Source: Limonium bicolor (taxonomy: Eukaryota; Streptophyta; Magnoliopsida; Caryophyllales; Plumbaginaceae). From it: a stretch of DNA of 64,000 nucleotides. The stretch's first letter is position 1, and the number at the start of each line of letters is the position of its first letter. Below, in pieces: positions 23,268 to 33,939 of the stretch. The stretch is taken from positions 94,273,005-94,337,004 of the forward strand of contig CM041780.1 of the NCBI GenBank assembly GCA_023374045.1, read 5' to 3'. The notes beneath the pieces are model-generated. The model saw nothing but the letters and a program-made list of their open reading frames with translations. It made no database searches and was not told where the DNA came from. A program made the translations under genes and the position numbers.

Positions 23268-23380
23268 TTTGGTCCGGACAGTGCCGGATCACCTGGTCCG
23301 GACCAACATGCCAGCGCGCCAAGAAGAAAAATCGACATGTCCGGACCAGTCTGGTCCGACGGTGGTCCGGACATGTCGAT
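23268..23380 (+). repeat. GGTCCGGACC hairpin cluster in the Athila 5' LTR
   Basis: GTCCGG words start at 23271. The strongest unit is a perfect 18-bp inverted repeat, ATCGACATGTCCGGACCA (23331-23348) against 23363-23380, with a 14-nt loop. The 3' LTR copy is at 31988-32104. Confidence 0.88.
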
Positions 23381-23409
23381 CTTGCCAGCGTACAGAGCAG
23401 GTCGCAGCA

Positions 23410-23440
23410 TGTGAAGAGATAAATACATTATCTCTTCACA
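23410..23440 (+). repeat. 13-bp hairpin upstream of the Athila TATA box
   Basis: Perfect arms TGTGAAGAGATAA (23410-23422) and TTATCTCTTCACA (23428-23440), loop ATACA. The 3' LTR copy has 14-bp arms (32136-32149 and 32155-32168). Confidence 0.88.
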
Positions 23441-23485
23441 CGAATAATACCACCCCCCTAAACTCCCCCTTTTACCTATATTTCT

Positions 23486-23494
23486 CTATAAATA
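23486..23494 (+). promoter_or_regulatory. TATA box of the Athila 5' LTR
   Basis: CTATAAATA, followed by an A/C-rich leader. It is conserved at 32211-32219 in the 3' LTR. Confidence 0.7.
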
Positions 23495-24470
23495 CACCTC
23501 CAAACCTCCATTAATCATATCTCATTCCACCCCAAACTTATGCCATTTTTCCTCCATAAAAATACCATAAAACTCTCCAAAAATCATACATCTCATCCAC
23601 ATAAATTCCATACAACACCTCATTTCATAAAAACATTCCATTTCCATACCGTTGTTCTGTCCAACCTCTGCCCAAATATTAGCAGTCAAGATAGTGGAGC
23701 TGAATTAATTATCTTTCCCAGATGATTTCTTTTACTTCTTATTCTGTCTTTTTATGTTGGCTAAGAGGATTTACTCCGGGCGAAGGTTTAGCCGTAATTT
23801 GTTTAATTATGTAATCTATATTTCTACCGGTTAAAATAAATACAGTTTGTTACGATTAAAGTTTATCTCTCACCTTTTTAATAAATTTCATCGATTTATT
23901 AAAAAGCTTACTAAATCTGTTTTAATCTGATCGGTGATAAAGATAGGTTAATTAAGCCGTAAATCTGTAGGAAACTTATTTTCATCGGATAAGTTAGTAC
24001 TCATTTGCAAGAATATAATTCCTCGCACTTAATTTCCGTTTACTAGTGCTTGCTTGAGTTTTCATCGGACCTTGCATTTTCTGGTAATCGAGTTCTTATG
24101 AGTCTATGATTAGTCCTTAGGATAATAACAGGAATTTTGCCAAACTATTATAATAACCGGTAGAGATAGCATAATTAATCAGATTATATAAACCTGAACC
24201 CGAGTTCCGTTTAATTTATCTTCAACTCAGTTAATCTTATCTGTTGTTTTATTTTACAAAAACAAGTCAATTAATTCCCCCCTCTTGTGACAAGCTTAGG
24301 TACTATTTTATTTCGCTATAAGTCCCACGGTTTGACCCCGGCCGCTTCTGTCTTACTATACTACTGCGACCGGGTTTTATTTGCAGCCCGACGGATATTT
24401 TGAGTATTAATTTCTTTCTCATTTTTTAATTACACCAGTTCCAACCACTCACAATATACAGTCTGCAAAA

Positions 24471-24489
24471 TGGCGCCGTTGCCGGGGAC
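24471..24489 (+). other. Primer-binding site, tRNA-Asp type
   Basis: TGGCGCCGTTGCCGGGGAC, 3 bp after the LTR, is complementary to the 3' end of plant tRNA-Asp and is the typical Athila primer site. Confidence 0.92.
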
Positions 24490-24554
24490 TTGATTTATTC
24501 TAGTCCCTAAGCCCCGGATAATTCACCTGTTATATTATAATATCTGTTACTATT

Positions 24555-24890
24555 ATTTGGACATCTGACTTTGGACATCTGACTCACACTCTTTGGACAT
24601 CTACTAACATTACTTCTTTTTATTTTATTGTCATTTATTTTTCAGTCATTTAATTTCCATTGTCCTTTAAATTTCAGTAAATAACTACTAACTTAAAATT
24701 TCTCATTTAATTTTCTGTCTCTAACTACTAACTTAAATTTTGTCATAATTTTCTGTCATTTAATTTCTGTCTCTAACTACTAACTTATAATTTCTGTCAT
24801 TTAATTTCTGTCATTTAATTCAGTCTACTAACTACTAACTTATAATTTCTGTATCTAACTAACTTATAATTCTGTCATTTTTATTTATTT
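24555..24890 (+). repeat. Short repeats in the Athila leader
   Basis: Three GGACATCT words (24566-24601) precede several copies of 'CTAACTACTAACTTA' and 'TTTCTGTCATTTAAT' at irregular spacing. This is untranslated leader before gag. Confidence 0.65.
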
Positions 24891-24930
24891 TAACACATCA
24901 CGAGTTTCTTTTTTCTGTTTTGAGTGGTGA

Positions 24931-26572
24931 ATGCCTTTTACCAGGTCAAACAGCCTCCCGGAAAATATTAATAATCACACGGTTGGTTACATCCCAGAGA
25001 TCGAGAGAACCTTTCTGCGCACTCTAAGGCAGAGACGAACTCAACAAAACATTACCACCACAGATAGAATCTAACCCGGAAGCTGATATGGCATCTACAC
25101 CAGCGACAGTTCGAAATATCAACAGGCCGTCTAATCTAGGACAACAGCCTGCCCATCCTTCCTCACCTTACCCCATCCGAATACGATGAGTGGCAGAAGT
25201 TGAAGCCGTATCATCAAATCCGATGTGTAAAGGAGTTGGGCATGTTTGATGGCACCAATCCTGACGAAGCTCTGTTACATGTTACCAAGTTCTTGCAGCA
25301 TGCCAACAGTCTAACTGCGACCGACGCAGTACTCCAGTACGCAAGACTGTCATTATTCCCTCACAGCCTGACGGGAAGTGCGAGCAAATGGTATCATAGC
25401 CTGACACCAAGTACCATCGGTACTTGGGATGAAATAGCCACCAAGTTCTACGACAAATTCCTGCCCCCGAGCCGAACGTTGGAAATGATTGCTGAAATCT
25501 ATAATTTCAAGCAGCCAGGGTCGGAGAACATTTGCGAAACTTGGGACCGTTTCAAAGGACTACTACTTACTTGTCCTCACCATGGTCTGACGAAAGAACA
25601 AGTATCACAATTGTTTACAAAGGCTTGATCGGTCCATGCAGAACAATGGTACTGTCCTCGTTAGGGGCTGACATTCTGAAAAAGCCAGGAGAACAGTTTC
25701 TGAATAGCATGGAATCTCTCTGTGAAGAAATCAGAGACTGGGCCTCCGGTGGATCAAGGAGCGGTACTCCAGGTTTATACCATGTTGGGGAAAGTGATAA
25801 CAAGTTTGACCTGCTGATGAAAAGCCATGAGCAACTCATGGAGAGCAATGCTCAGCAGGCAACAAAAGTAAGTACTCTGCAGAAAGTGGTTGAGCAGATG
25901 GCTATGAACTCCTACCCTCAGCAAGCTAAGTCGATGATTTCCCGATCATCTACAATCCCTCCAGGCTATGCTCCTCTGTCCCAATCATCTCCAGCTATCT
26001 CTTGTACACAATGTGGTGGGCCTCATGACTATGAACAATGCCCCCAACTACAAGAATTAAAAGCAGAGGAAGCAAACTATCTCACCAACAATTCAGGGTA
26101 CAGGCAACCTTGGCAACGTAACATGCAACCCAATTCGCTACTCAAACACCGACAATATCCAAAACCCACATACACTACAACCATCTCAAAATTACAGACC
26201 TCAGTCCAATTTTCAAGGAGGCCAAGGCAGTATCAGCAACAGCCTTATGGCAATGATGCTTCTTCGAGTCGACCAACTCAACCTCCTTCGAATCCTGAAT
26301 CTGAAATGTCTCAAATGCAAGAGATGTTTAAGGCAATGATGGGTAAATCCCGAGACACGCAAGAGGAGGTCGCAGCCCTGCGCAAAGACCAAAAAGCCTT
26401 GCAATCTCAGATTCAACAGTTACTCACCCAACAAAGACCTCCTGGTCAATTCCCTTCACAGACTAATCCCAATCCAAGAGAGCAAGCAAATTCAATCCTT
26501 ATAGAAGATGGCACATCCAATCAGCAACTTGAGTGCAATCTCCCTAAGGAGTGGAAGAGAACTTGCTACTAG
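24931..26572 (+). pseudogene. gag: Athila-like gag, frameshifted
   Basis: Gag forms the particle that packages the element RNA. The start chosen is the ATG at 24931 (MPFTRSNSLPENI...), the first in the leader that opens a gag-like frame. Frameshifts or stops occur near 25075, 25187 and 25625. The 25200-25628 frame carries the retrotransposon gag domain (motif SLTGSASKWYHSL, then TWDEIATKFYDKFLPP). The next frame continues to a zinc knuckle CTQCGGPHDYEQC (about 26010-26048), then Q-rich and coiled-coil-like sequence to a frameshift near 26520, just before the usual LRSG region at the gag-protease border. Family and order are clear; the protein cannot be made intact. Confidence 0.9.
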
Positions 26573-27491
26573 AAAAGAAAAAGAAAATCAAGAAGAGGCC
26601 AGCATCAATGATGCAGACACAGCCAATCCAGCCCACCTCCCTCAGAAATCCAAGTTCCTATTCCTGCTACTCCATCTCCATCCCAAATAACTATCGACAT
26701 TCCATCTTCATCTCCTAAAAACAGTGAACTCCCATTTCCCAACAGGATGAAAAAGAAACACCTAGATGAGCAGTTTTCCAAATTCTTGAGCATTTTCAAG
26801 AAACTGACTCTCGACATACCTCTAATTGATGCTTTGCAAGAGATGCCTAACGCCAAATTTCTTAAGGATCTCTTAACAAAGAAAAAGAAGAAACCTGGAA
26901 AAGAAGTGCACCTCACGGAGGAATGCTCTGCTGCCCTTCTTCGAGCACTCCCTCCCAAACAAACAGATCCGGGAAATCCCGTTATCCCGTGTTTTATAGG
27001 TGGAGTGGACTGTGGAAGCGGTTTATGCGACCTGGGAGCCAGTATTAATATCATGCCCTACGCCACCTTCTTGAAAGTAAAAGGAGGGAGATGCAACCGG
27101 TTCCTTTCAAACTCCAACTAGCTGACAGATCAGAGATCAAGCCAATGGGAATAGTCCGAGATCTGGTAGTTGGAGTGTCTCGCTTTATCTTTCCAGCTGA
27201 CTTCGTCATTTAGAAATGGATGACGATGTTGAGGTTCCCCTGATTCTAGGTCGACCGTTTCTAAGTACTGCCAAAGCCATAATTGATGTCCACGATGGAA
27301 AGATCACTTTGAGATACGAGGATGAAACGATCGAATTCGACATGCAGAAAATGATGAAGAAAAGTTCTAACTTTTCTCCTCACGCTAAGACAGTGGGATT
27401 AACAGATGATGAGGAGGAGGAAGGCGATTTTTCTACAGATGAGGACATGTATCCCTATCTTCCATCCCGAAAGCTGAAACTGAACCGCTAG
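26520..27491 (+). pseudogene. pol: Athila-like aspartic protease region
   Basis: It starts at the SLRSGREL motif of the gag-protease linker. The frame 26747-27121 carries the Athila-typical segment LDEQFSKFLSIFKKL and the catalytic CDLGASINIMP (Asp at residue 95 of this frame). The frame 27216-27491 carries the flap-side motif [19 protein letters not shown] frameshift near 27090-27120 and an in-frame TAG at 27211-27213 separate the two. The enzyme would cleave the Gag-Pol precursor. It is followed directly by the RT region. Confidence 0.9.
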
Positions 27492-27523
27492 AGCAAGTAT
27501 TATGTACTTCTCTAGAAGAAAAG

Positions 27524-28704
27524 GTGGAGGATCCGGAAGTTAACGCCATGCTGGCGTACGTGGAAAAAGGAAAGGCAAGTTTTCAACCCTACCGACCACC
27601 AATCGAAAGACTTGACAGAATACCTCAAAAATCAATTTCATCAATAGAACAGCCACCAGAGCTCGAGCTTAAGGAGCTACCTTCTAAACTCAAGTATGCC
27701 TTTTTAGCTGAAAATGACCATTTGCCTGTCATTATTTCCTCTTCTCTGAATTCCGGGGAGGAAACGAGGTTACTTGAGATATTGAAGAAACACAAAACGC
27801 GATCGGGTGGACTATTGCTGATATAAAAGGAATTGATCCCTCCTACTGCACGCATCACATTTACATGGAGGAAAACTACAAGTCTATCAGGCAACCCCAA
27901 CGTCGGCTAAACCCTAACCTAAAAGGTAGTTAAAAAGGAGGTTCTGAAACTCCTAGACGCAACATCATTTATCCTATCTCTGACAGTCCATGGGTAAGTC
28001 CTGTACAAGTTGTCCCGAAGAAGGGGGGCATCGAGGCTGTTGTGAATGATAAGGGAGAGGCTATCCCTCAAAGAAAAATCACTGGTTGGCGCATGTGTAT
28101 CGACTATAGGCGCTTAAACTTGGCAACCAGGAAAGATCACTTCCCTCTCCCCTTTATTGATCAGATGTTAGAGAGACTAGCAGGGCAAGAGTACTACTGC
28201 TTTTTAGATGGGTTCTCAGGGTACTTCCAAATACCAATCGCACCAGAGGACCAGGACAAGACCACTTTCACTTGTCCATACGGCACCTTTGCGTACAGAC
28301 GAATGCCCTTCGGACTATGTAATGCCCCTGCTACCTTCCAGCGATGCATGCAAGCTATATTCGCTGATTTCATCGAACAGAGCATAGAGGTATTCATGGA
28401 TGACTTCTCTGTCTATGGCTCTAGTTTTGATAAATGCTTGGCACAACTTGATTTGATCCTAGGACGGTGTGAGGATACAAATCTTGTTTTGAACTGGGAA
28501 AAATGTCACTTTATGGTCAAGGACGGGATTGTCCTTGGACATAAAGTATCGGCTGAAGGAATAGAGGTGGATAAGGCCAAGGTAGAGGTTATAGAGAAAT
28601 TACCGGCACCAACCTCTGTTAAAGATATTCGAGCGTTTCTCTCGGGCATGCAGGATTTCTATCGACGGCTTATACAAACTTCTCCAAAATCACTAAACCA
28701 TTGA
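27524..28704 (+). pseudogene. pol: Athila-like reverse transcriptase
   Basis: The open stretch 28042-28704 contains the RT core: MCIDYRRLN, the first catalytic Asp in FLDGFSGYFQIP (residue 56), CPYGTFAYRRMPFGLCNAP, and the catalytic FMDDFSVYG (residues 118-121). FMDD followed by FSVYG is characteristic of the Athila lineage. Upstream, 27524-28040 holds the N-terminal RT part broken by frameshifts near 27800 and stops near 27917 and 27991. The thumb end is disrupted near 28640-28700. Confidence 0.93.
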
Positions 28705-28743
28705 CCGCACCCCTTCTACACTAAATATTCCCCGTTTCATTTT

Positions 28744-29190
28744 ATGATAAGTGTTCAGCTGCTTTCAATACAAAAACCAAAACTGGCATCTGCACCTGTT
28801 GTCATATCACCCGACTGGTCTCTCCCGTTTGAGATCATGTGTGATGCAAGTGACTATGCAGTGTGGGCCAGCTCTATGCCAGAAAAAGAGAAGATTCTAA
28901 GAGTGATTGCTTATGCCAGCAGGACACTAAACGATGCCCAGAGAACTATACTACCACTGAAAAAGAGCTTCTGGCTATAGTATTCTCCCTTAAAGTTCAG
29001 GTCGTACTTATGGGGAAGCAAAGTCATAGTGCCACACAGACCACTCTGCTCTCAAATACCTATTTGCAAAACAAGAAGCCAAGCCTCACTTGTTGCGCTG
29101 GATCTTCTACTGCAGAGTTTGACATAGAAGGCAAAGACAGAGCGGAAAATTAAATGTCGTCGCTGACCATCTCTCCCGTTTAGTAACTCC
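28744..29190 (+). pseudogene. pol: Athila-like RNase H domain
   Basis: It contains the CDASDYAVWA motif with the first catalytic Asp, VIAYASRTLNDAQ, then YTTTEKELLAIVFSLK in another frame (the ELLA Glu). The TDH-type motif is scrambled by frameshifts near 29000-29080. VADHLSRL at about 29159-29182 marks the domain end before integrase. It would degrade the RNA template during reverse transcription. Confidence 0.85.
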
Positions 29191-29200
29191 TACGGATAGT

Positions 29201-30500
29201 GTGCCTATTAACGAATTCTTCCCCGATGAACGACCTTTTTATCACCAAGGTACAAGAGCATGGTATGCGGACCTGGCCAATTATCTAGTCTCTGGAACAA
29301 TACCATATGATATATCTTACTCCAGAAGAAGAAATTCCTTTCTGATTCAAAATATATTTCTGGAAGATCCATATTTGTTCCGAGTCTGTGCGGATGGGTT
29401 GATTCGCCGGTGTCTCCCTGGAAATGAGGTTCACAGCGTCATACATTTTTGTCACTCACGAGAAGCCGGTGGTCACCATGGACCCACAAGGACCGCTGCC
29501 AAGATCCTGGCCTCAGGATTTTATTGGCCGACTCTTCACAAGGATGTTTACCAATTCTGCACCCAATGTGATAATTGTCAGAGAATGGGTAACACATCTA
29601 GAAGACATGAAATGCCACAACAAGGAATACTAGATGTGGAACTCTTTGATTGTTGGGGCATTGATTTTATGGACCTTTCCCTTCCTCACAGGGCCACCAA
29701 TATGTTTTAGTGGCAGTGGATTACGTGTCAAAATGGGTAGAAGCCATACCCTGTCATCATGCTGATTCAAAGACCGTAACCAAATTCTTTAAAAAGCACA
29801 TCTTTACCCGTTTTGGCGTGCCTAGAATTATTATCAGTGACGGAGGATCCCACTTCTACAACCGTTCATTTGAAGCGCTTATGGGTAAATACGGGTACGT
29901 CACAAGGTAGCTCTACCCTTATCACCCCCAGACAAACGGCCAGGCAGAAGTTTCGACCGTGAGTTAAAATGGATTCTCCATAAAACGGTTAACTCATCAC
30001 GAAAGGATTGGGCATTAAAGTTAGATGATGCGCTTTGGGCTTACCGCACCGCATTCAAGACTCCCATCGGGATGTCTCCTTTTAAGCTCGTCTATGGGAA
30101 ATCATGCCCCCTGCCTGTAGAGCTGGAACATAAGGCATATTGGGCACTCAAGGCCCTAAACTTCGATATAGAAGCTGCAAGAGAAAAGTGTAAGCTTCAA
30201 CTTTCTGAACTCGAGGAGTTAAGAGATCAGGCATACCACAGTGCGACAATATACAAGGAGCGCACCAAGAAACACCATGACCAAATGATTCACAAACGCG
30301 ACTTTAAAGTTGGCGACTGGGTGCTACTTTATAATTCCAGATTGAAAATATTTCCTGGAAACTCAAATCTCACTGGACTGGCCCTTCCAAGTAGTTGAAA
30401 CTACTCCTTTTGGTGTTTACAAACTCCAGAATAAGAAAGGAGAATGTTTCAAAGTCAATGGATCCCGTCTAAAAAGGTATGCTGGTATTCTTGAAAATAA
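29201..30500 (+). pseudogene. pol: Athila-like integrase
   Basis: The 29201-29710 frame contains the HHCC zinc-binding domain (HSREAGGHHGP, then CTQCDNCQ at residues 120-127) and the first catalytic Asp in GIDFM. The 29710-29910 frame holds VAVDYVSKWVEAIP and the second Asp in [20 protein letters not shown] with the catalytic Glu follows across a TAG at 29908. The 30072-30398 frame begins [17 protein letters not shown] and carries the C-terminal region ([12 protein letters not shown]). Several frameshifts and stops. It would insert the cDNA into DNA. No chromodomain, as expected for Athila. Confidence 0.92.
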
Positions 30501-31725
30501 TAATGCTTTGTTAGCAATTTTTTTTGTGCAGGAATATGAGGAAGCCTCCAGCCCAAAGGAACACAAGACGACACCTCCACGTCATAAGTTTAAGAAAGTG
30601 TGCAAACTTCCTAATGCAGTTGTTCAGATACCTCGCCCTCAAACTCTTCTCCAACCTAAACTTGGTCAAATGCGTCTAGCTAGAGACGTTAAACCCGGGC
30701 AGCTTGGGGGAGGCAACCCACTATCTATCTTTTGTCTTTCCTTTAATTTAATACTGTTTTCTTTTTGTACTATATTTCACTTTTATATGTTTATAATAAA
30801 ATGCAGGTTTTACTTGAGTTCTTCTGGCTGTGTAGAATATTCTTTACAGTACATTTCATGTCATTCCACAGCTGCACTCAAGTGTGGGGGAGCTCTATAC
30901 ACTCTACGAAAATTGGGGAGTACACTCTTTCCTTTATTAATTGCATGCCCTGTTAATTTAATTCCATCTATGCAATGAGGGCATTGCTTGAGCTTAAGTG
31001 TGGGGGAAGAGCCCTTTTCGGGGCATTTTGTGCTTAAAATGTTTAAATCTCTCTGCTTATCTTGCATGTGTTCAAAAATTAAAATTATGGACCCTGCTAA
31101 TGTAGGTTGTTCTCTTTAAAAACAAATACTGCTATGAATTGTGGGATAAAGGGGTACAAAATTTTGATTACTTTTGAGGAGCATTTTTTATGCGGCGTGA
31201 CCAATGATCTGCAATGTTTGGATTTTTATTGCTCAGGGTTCTTTCTGTTTTCTCTCTTAGGGATTGCTAAGGGGTGCTTCTCTGTTAAAAAAATAATAAG
31301 GGACTTGCGAGACACCATTGGTAACCAACAAAAGAGAGTTGAGTGTTCTTAAATACAAAGGCGTGATGCCTACATTTTATCTTCTCATCCCTTATGCAAA
31401 AGTGAAACAAATGCATAAATCTATTTTTCCTTTTGTTTTCTCCTCAATCCCATTCTTGAGAGAAGTTGGCCATGGTAGAAGTTCTCAGAGTCACCTAAAC
31501 AAAGAAGCATTGAAGTACCTTGGATCATACCCCGAAACTCTATATTTTATTTTTACCCTGAGCACACCTATGCCACCAGCAGTTGATTTTTCACACTCCT
31601 CGAAAAAATTTAAAGATCATGTACTGTTCACCTCTTTATCCTACCCTTCATAATAATATTTGTTATGATTGAGCATTCCCTACTTACTTGGGTACATGGT
31701 TTTACTTGAGGACAAGCAAAAAGAT
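30501..31725 (+). mobile_element. Athila 3' untranslated region with PPT-like repeats
   Basis: A non-coding 1.2 kb region where some Athila elements carry an env-like ORF. The ORF at 30508-30978 is not env-like. PPT-like tracts recur: CTTGGGGGAGG (about 30704), GTGTGGGGGAG (about 30881) and GTGTGGGGGAAG (about 30997), before the real PPT. Confidence 0.7.
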
Positions 31726-31738
31726 AAGTGTGGGGGTG
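31726..31738 (+). other. Polypurine tract of the Athila element
   Basis: AAGTGTGGGGGTG lies immediately before the 3' LTR start TGATAAGTG. It would prime plus-strand synthesis. Confidence 0.88.
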
Positions 31739-31987
31739 TGATAAGTGTCCAAATGAGCATGTTTTATAGGTGTATTTCATATATTATATTAGCACTTTTC
31801 TTGCTCATTTCTCCACTTTGGTTAGTTTTCCTCCTCTAGTTATGTTTTATTGATTATCTCACAAATTTATTGATTAAACATGAGGAAAACCAAGCTAGGA
31901 GCAAAGTACACAGAAGAGACGAACGCATAGGCGCATACGGGGATCAATCATCGGAGTAAAAACGAACATTTTAGAGGCAATTGACCT

Positions 31988-32104
31988 TTGGTCCGGACCA
32001 GTGTCCGGATCACCTGGTCCGGACCAACACATGCCAGCGCGCCATAGAAGAAAAATCGACATGTTCGGACCAGTCTGGTCCGGACGGTGGTCCGGACATG
32101 TTGA
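31988..32104 (+). repeat. GGTCCGGACC hairpin cluster in the Athila 3' LTR
   Basis: Homologue of 23268-23380. Relative to the 5' LTR the two arms carry one C-to-T change each, both of which leave G-U pairs in RNA. Confidence 0.85.
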
Positions 32105-32210
32105 TCTTGCCAGCGTACAGGGCAGGTCGGCAGCAGTGTGAAGAGATAAATACATTATCTCTTCACACGGAAATACCACCGCCTAAACTCCCCCTTTTAC
32201 CTATATTTCT

Positions 32211-32219
32211 CTATAAATA
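32211..32219 (+). promoter_or_regulatory. TATA box of the Athila 3' LTR
   Basis: CTATAAATA, the copy of 23486-23494. Confidence 0.65.
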
Positions 32220-33919
32220 CACCTACAACCCTCCATTAATCCATATCATTCCACCCCAAACTTATGCCATTTTTCCTCCATAAAAATACCATAAAACTCT
32301 CCAAAAAATCATACATCATCATATCATCCACATAAAATCCATACACACCTCATTTCATAAAACATTCCATTTCCATACCGTTGTTCTGTCCAACCTCTGC
32401 CCAAATATTAGCAATCGAGATAGTGGAGCTGAATTAATTATCTTTCCCAGATGATTTCTTTTACTTCTTATTCCGTCTTTTTAATTATGTTGGGCTAAGA
32501 GGATTTACTCCGGGCGAAGGTTTAGCCGTAATTTGTTTAATTATGTAATCTATATTTCTACCGGTTAAAATAAATACAGTTTGTTACGATTAAAGTTTAT
32601 CTCTCACCTTTTTAATCATTTCATCGATTTATTAAAAAGCTTTACTAAATCTGTTTTAATCTGATCGGTGATAATAGATAGGTTAATTAAGCCGTAAATC
32701 TGTAGGAAACTTATTTTCATCGGATAAGTTAGTACTCATTTGCAAGAATATAATTCCTCGCACTTAATTTCCGTTTACTAGTGCTTGCTTGAGTTTTCAT
32801 CGGACCTTGCATTTTCTGGTAATCGAGTTCTTATGAGTCTATGATTAGTCCTTAGGATAATAACAGGAATTTTGCCAAACTATTATAATAAACCGGTAGA
32901 GATAGCATAATTAATCAGATTATATAAACCTGAACCCGGAGTTCCGTTTAATTTATCTTCAACTCAGTTAATCTTATCTGTTGTTTTATTTTACAAAAAC
33001 AAGTCAATTAATTCCCCCCTCTGTGACAAGCTTAGGTACTATTTTATTTCGCTATAAGTCCCACGGTTTGACCCCGGCCGCTTCTGTTTACTATACTCTA
33101 CTGCAACCGGTTTTATTTGCAGCCCGACGGATATTTTGAGTATTAATTTCTTTCTTAATTATTTTTAATTACACCAGTTCCAACCACTCACATATACAGT
33201 CTGCAGAGATACACTAGTTAGAATTACCAGTGAATACTGAAAACCTACTATATCCCTCCCGCCCTCCACAACCCCTGTTTATAACTTGGGAAACAACGCC
33301 AGAGAGAAGAAAGTCCTCTCATACTCGGGAATACCCGATCTGGCTGTTATTAAATACCTCTAAAGGTACGGAAACCTGTCATACGGTAGATCCCAAAACT
33401 GGGAATCCCGGAGATGGTTTCCATCTGAAAATGTTAACCGCATTAATAGCGAAGAATGAAGAATTTTGTGAAAAGAGAATAGAATTTCCGGCAACCTGGG
33501 TCGACATGCTGAGCAGTCGAGCACAACCAGCTTGCAACGCACCGACCGTGCAACAGACAAGAAGTGGAGTAATGAAACCCGAGACGATGTCTACGGGACC
33601 ACAGCTGTTAAATGATACACCAAGGGTATACCAACCGACAGGAACTACAACGTAGTGCCCAAACAGAGACAAGTCTCAGTAACCACAACAAATGCGTGGA
33701 ACGGGCTACGAAGAGGAAACAATACTAAGAAAAGGGGTCTCCAGAATGGGAAACGCCCTAGTTAATGATTATCATGCGAATACAGTGAGAAGTCGCCCAG
33801 AGGGTCAATTGTCAAGACTGTAAGATCAAGTGAGGGCCAACAAGGCCATTGATGACAGTGCGGGTAAAAATAATACCGCAACCGGTGTGTGTGCTGAACC
33901 GATAGCCAGTTAGCATGGC

Positions 33920-33939
33920 GCACTTGCCATGGCAAGTGC
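33920..33939 (+). repeat. Conserved leader palindrome (LTR2/LTR3 element)
   Basis: GCACTTGCCATGGCAAGTGC is a perfect 20-bp palindrome. Copies are at 18083-18102 and, on the minus strand, at 3742-3762. Confidence 0.85.

Larger units (their letters stand above)
23029..24467 (+). mobile_element. Athila-like 5' LTR
   Basis: Runs from TGATAAGTGTC to ACAGTCTGCA. Compared with the 3' LTR it shows many small indels and few substitutions by eye. It contains an 18-bp and a 13-bp hairpin upstream of the TATA box. Confidence 0.92.
23029..33205 (+). mobile_element. Athila-like Ty3/gypsy element, complete structure, decayed genes
   Basis: LTRs at 23029-24467 and 31739-33205, tRNA-Asp primer site, gag, protease, RT, RNase H, integrase, PPT, and a perfect 5-bp duplication GAGAT at 23024-23028 and 33206-33210. 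Protein motifs (CDLGAS protease, FMDDFSVYG RT) and the primer match the Athila lineage. Frameshifts and stops in every gene make it non-autonomous now. No env-like ORF is found between integrase and the 3' LTR. Confidence 0.93.
31739..33205 (+). mobile_element. Athila-like 3' LTR
   Basis: Matches 23029-24467 throughout, from TGATAAGTGTCC to ACAGTCTGCA, and is followed by GAGAT. It is about 28 bp longer because of small indels. Confidence 0.93.

Noticed and set aside
30508..30978. 156-codon ORF as an Athila env-like gene
   Set aside because: The first part continues the integrase end and the rest covers PPT-like tracts; no signal peptide plus transmembrane layout like an envelope protein is convincing.
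33230..33655. 141-codon ORF at the start of the LARD-like internal region, a possible gag
   Set aside because: The homologous stretch at 17270-17500 has a stop and frameshifts, and no gag motif is present.
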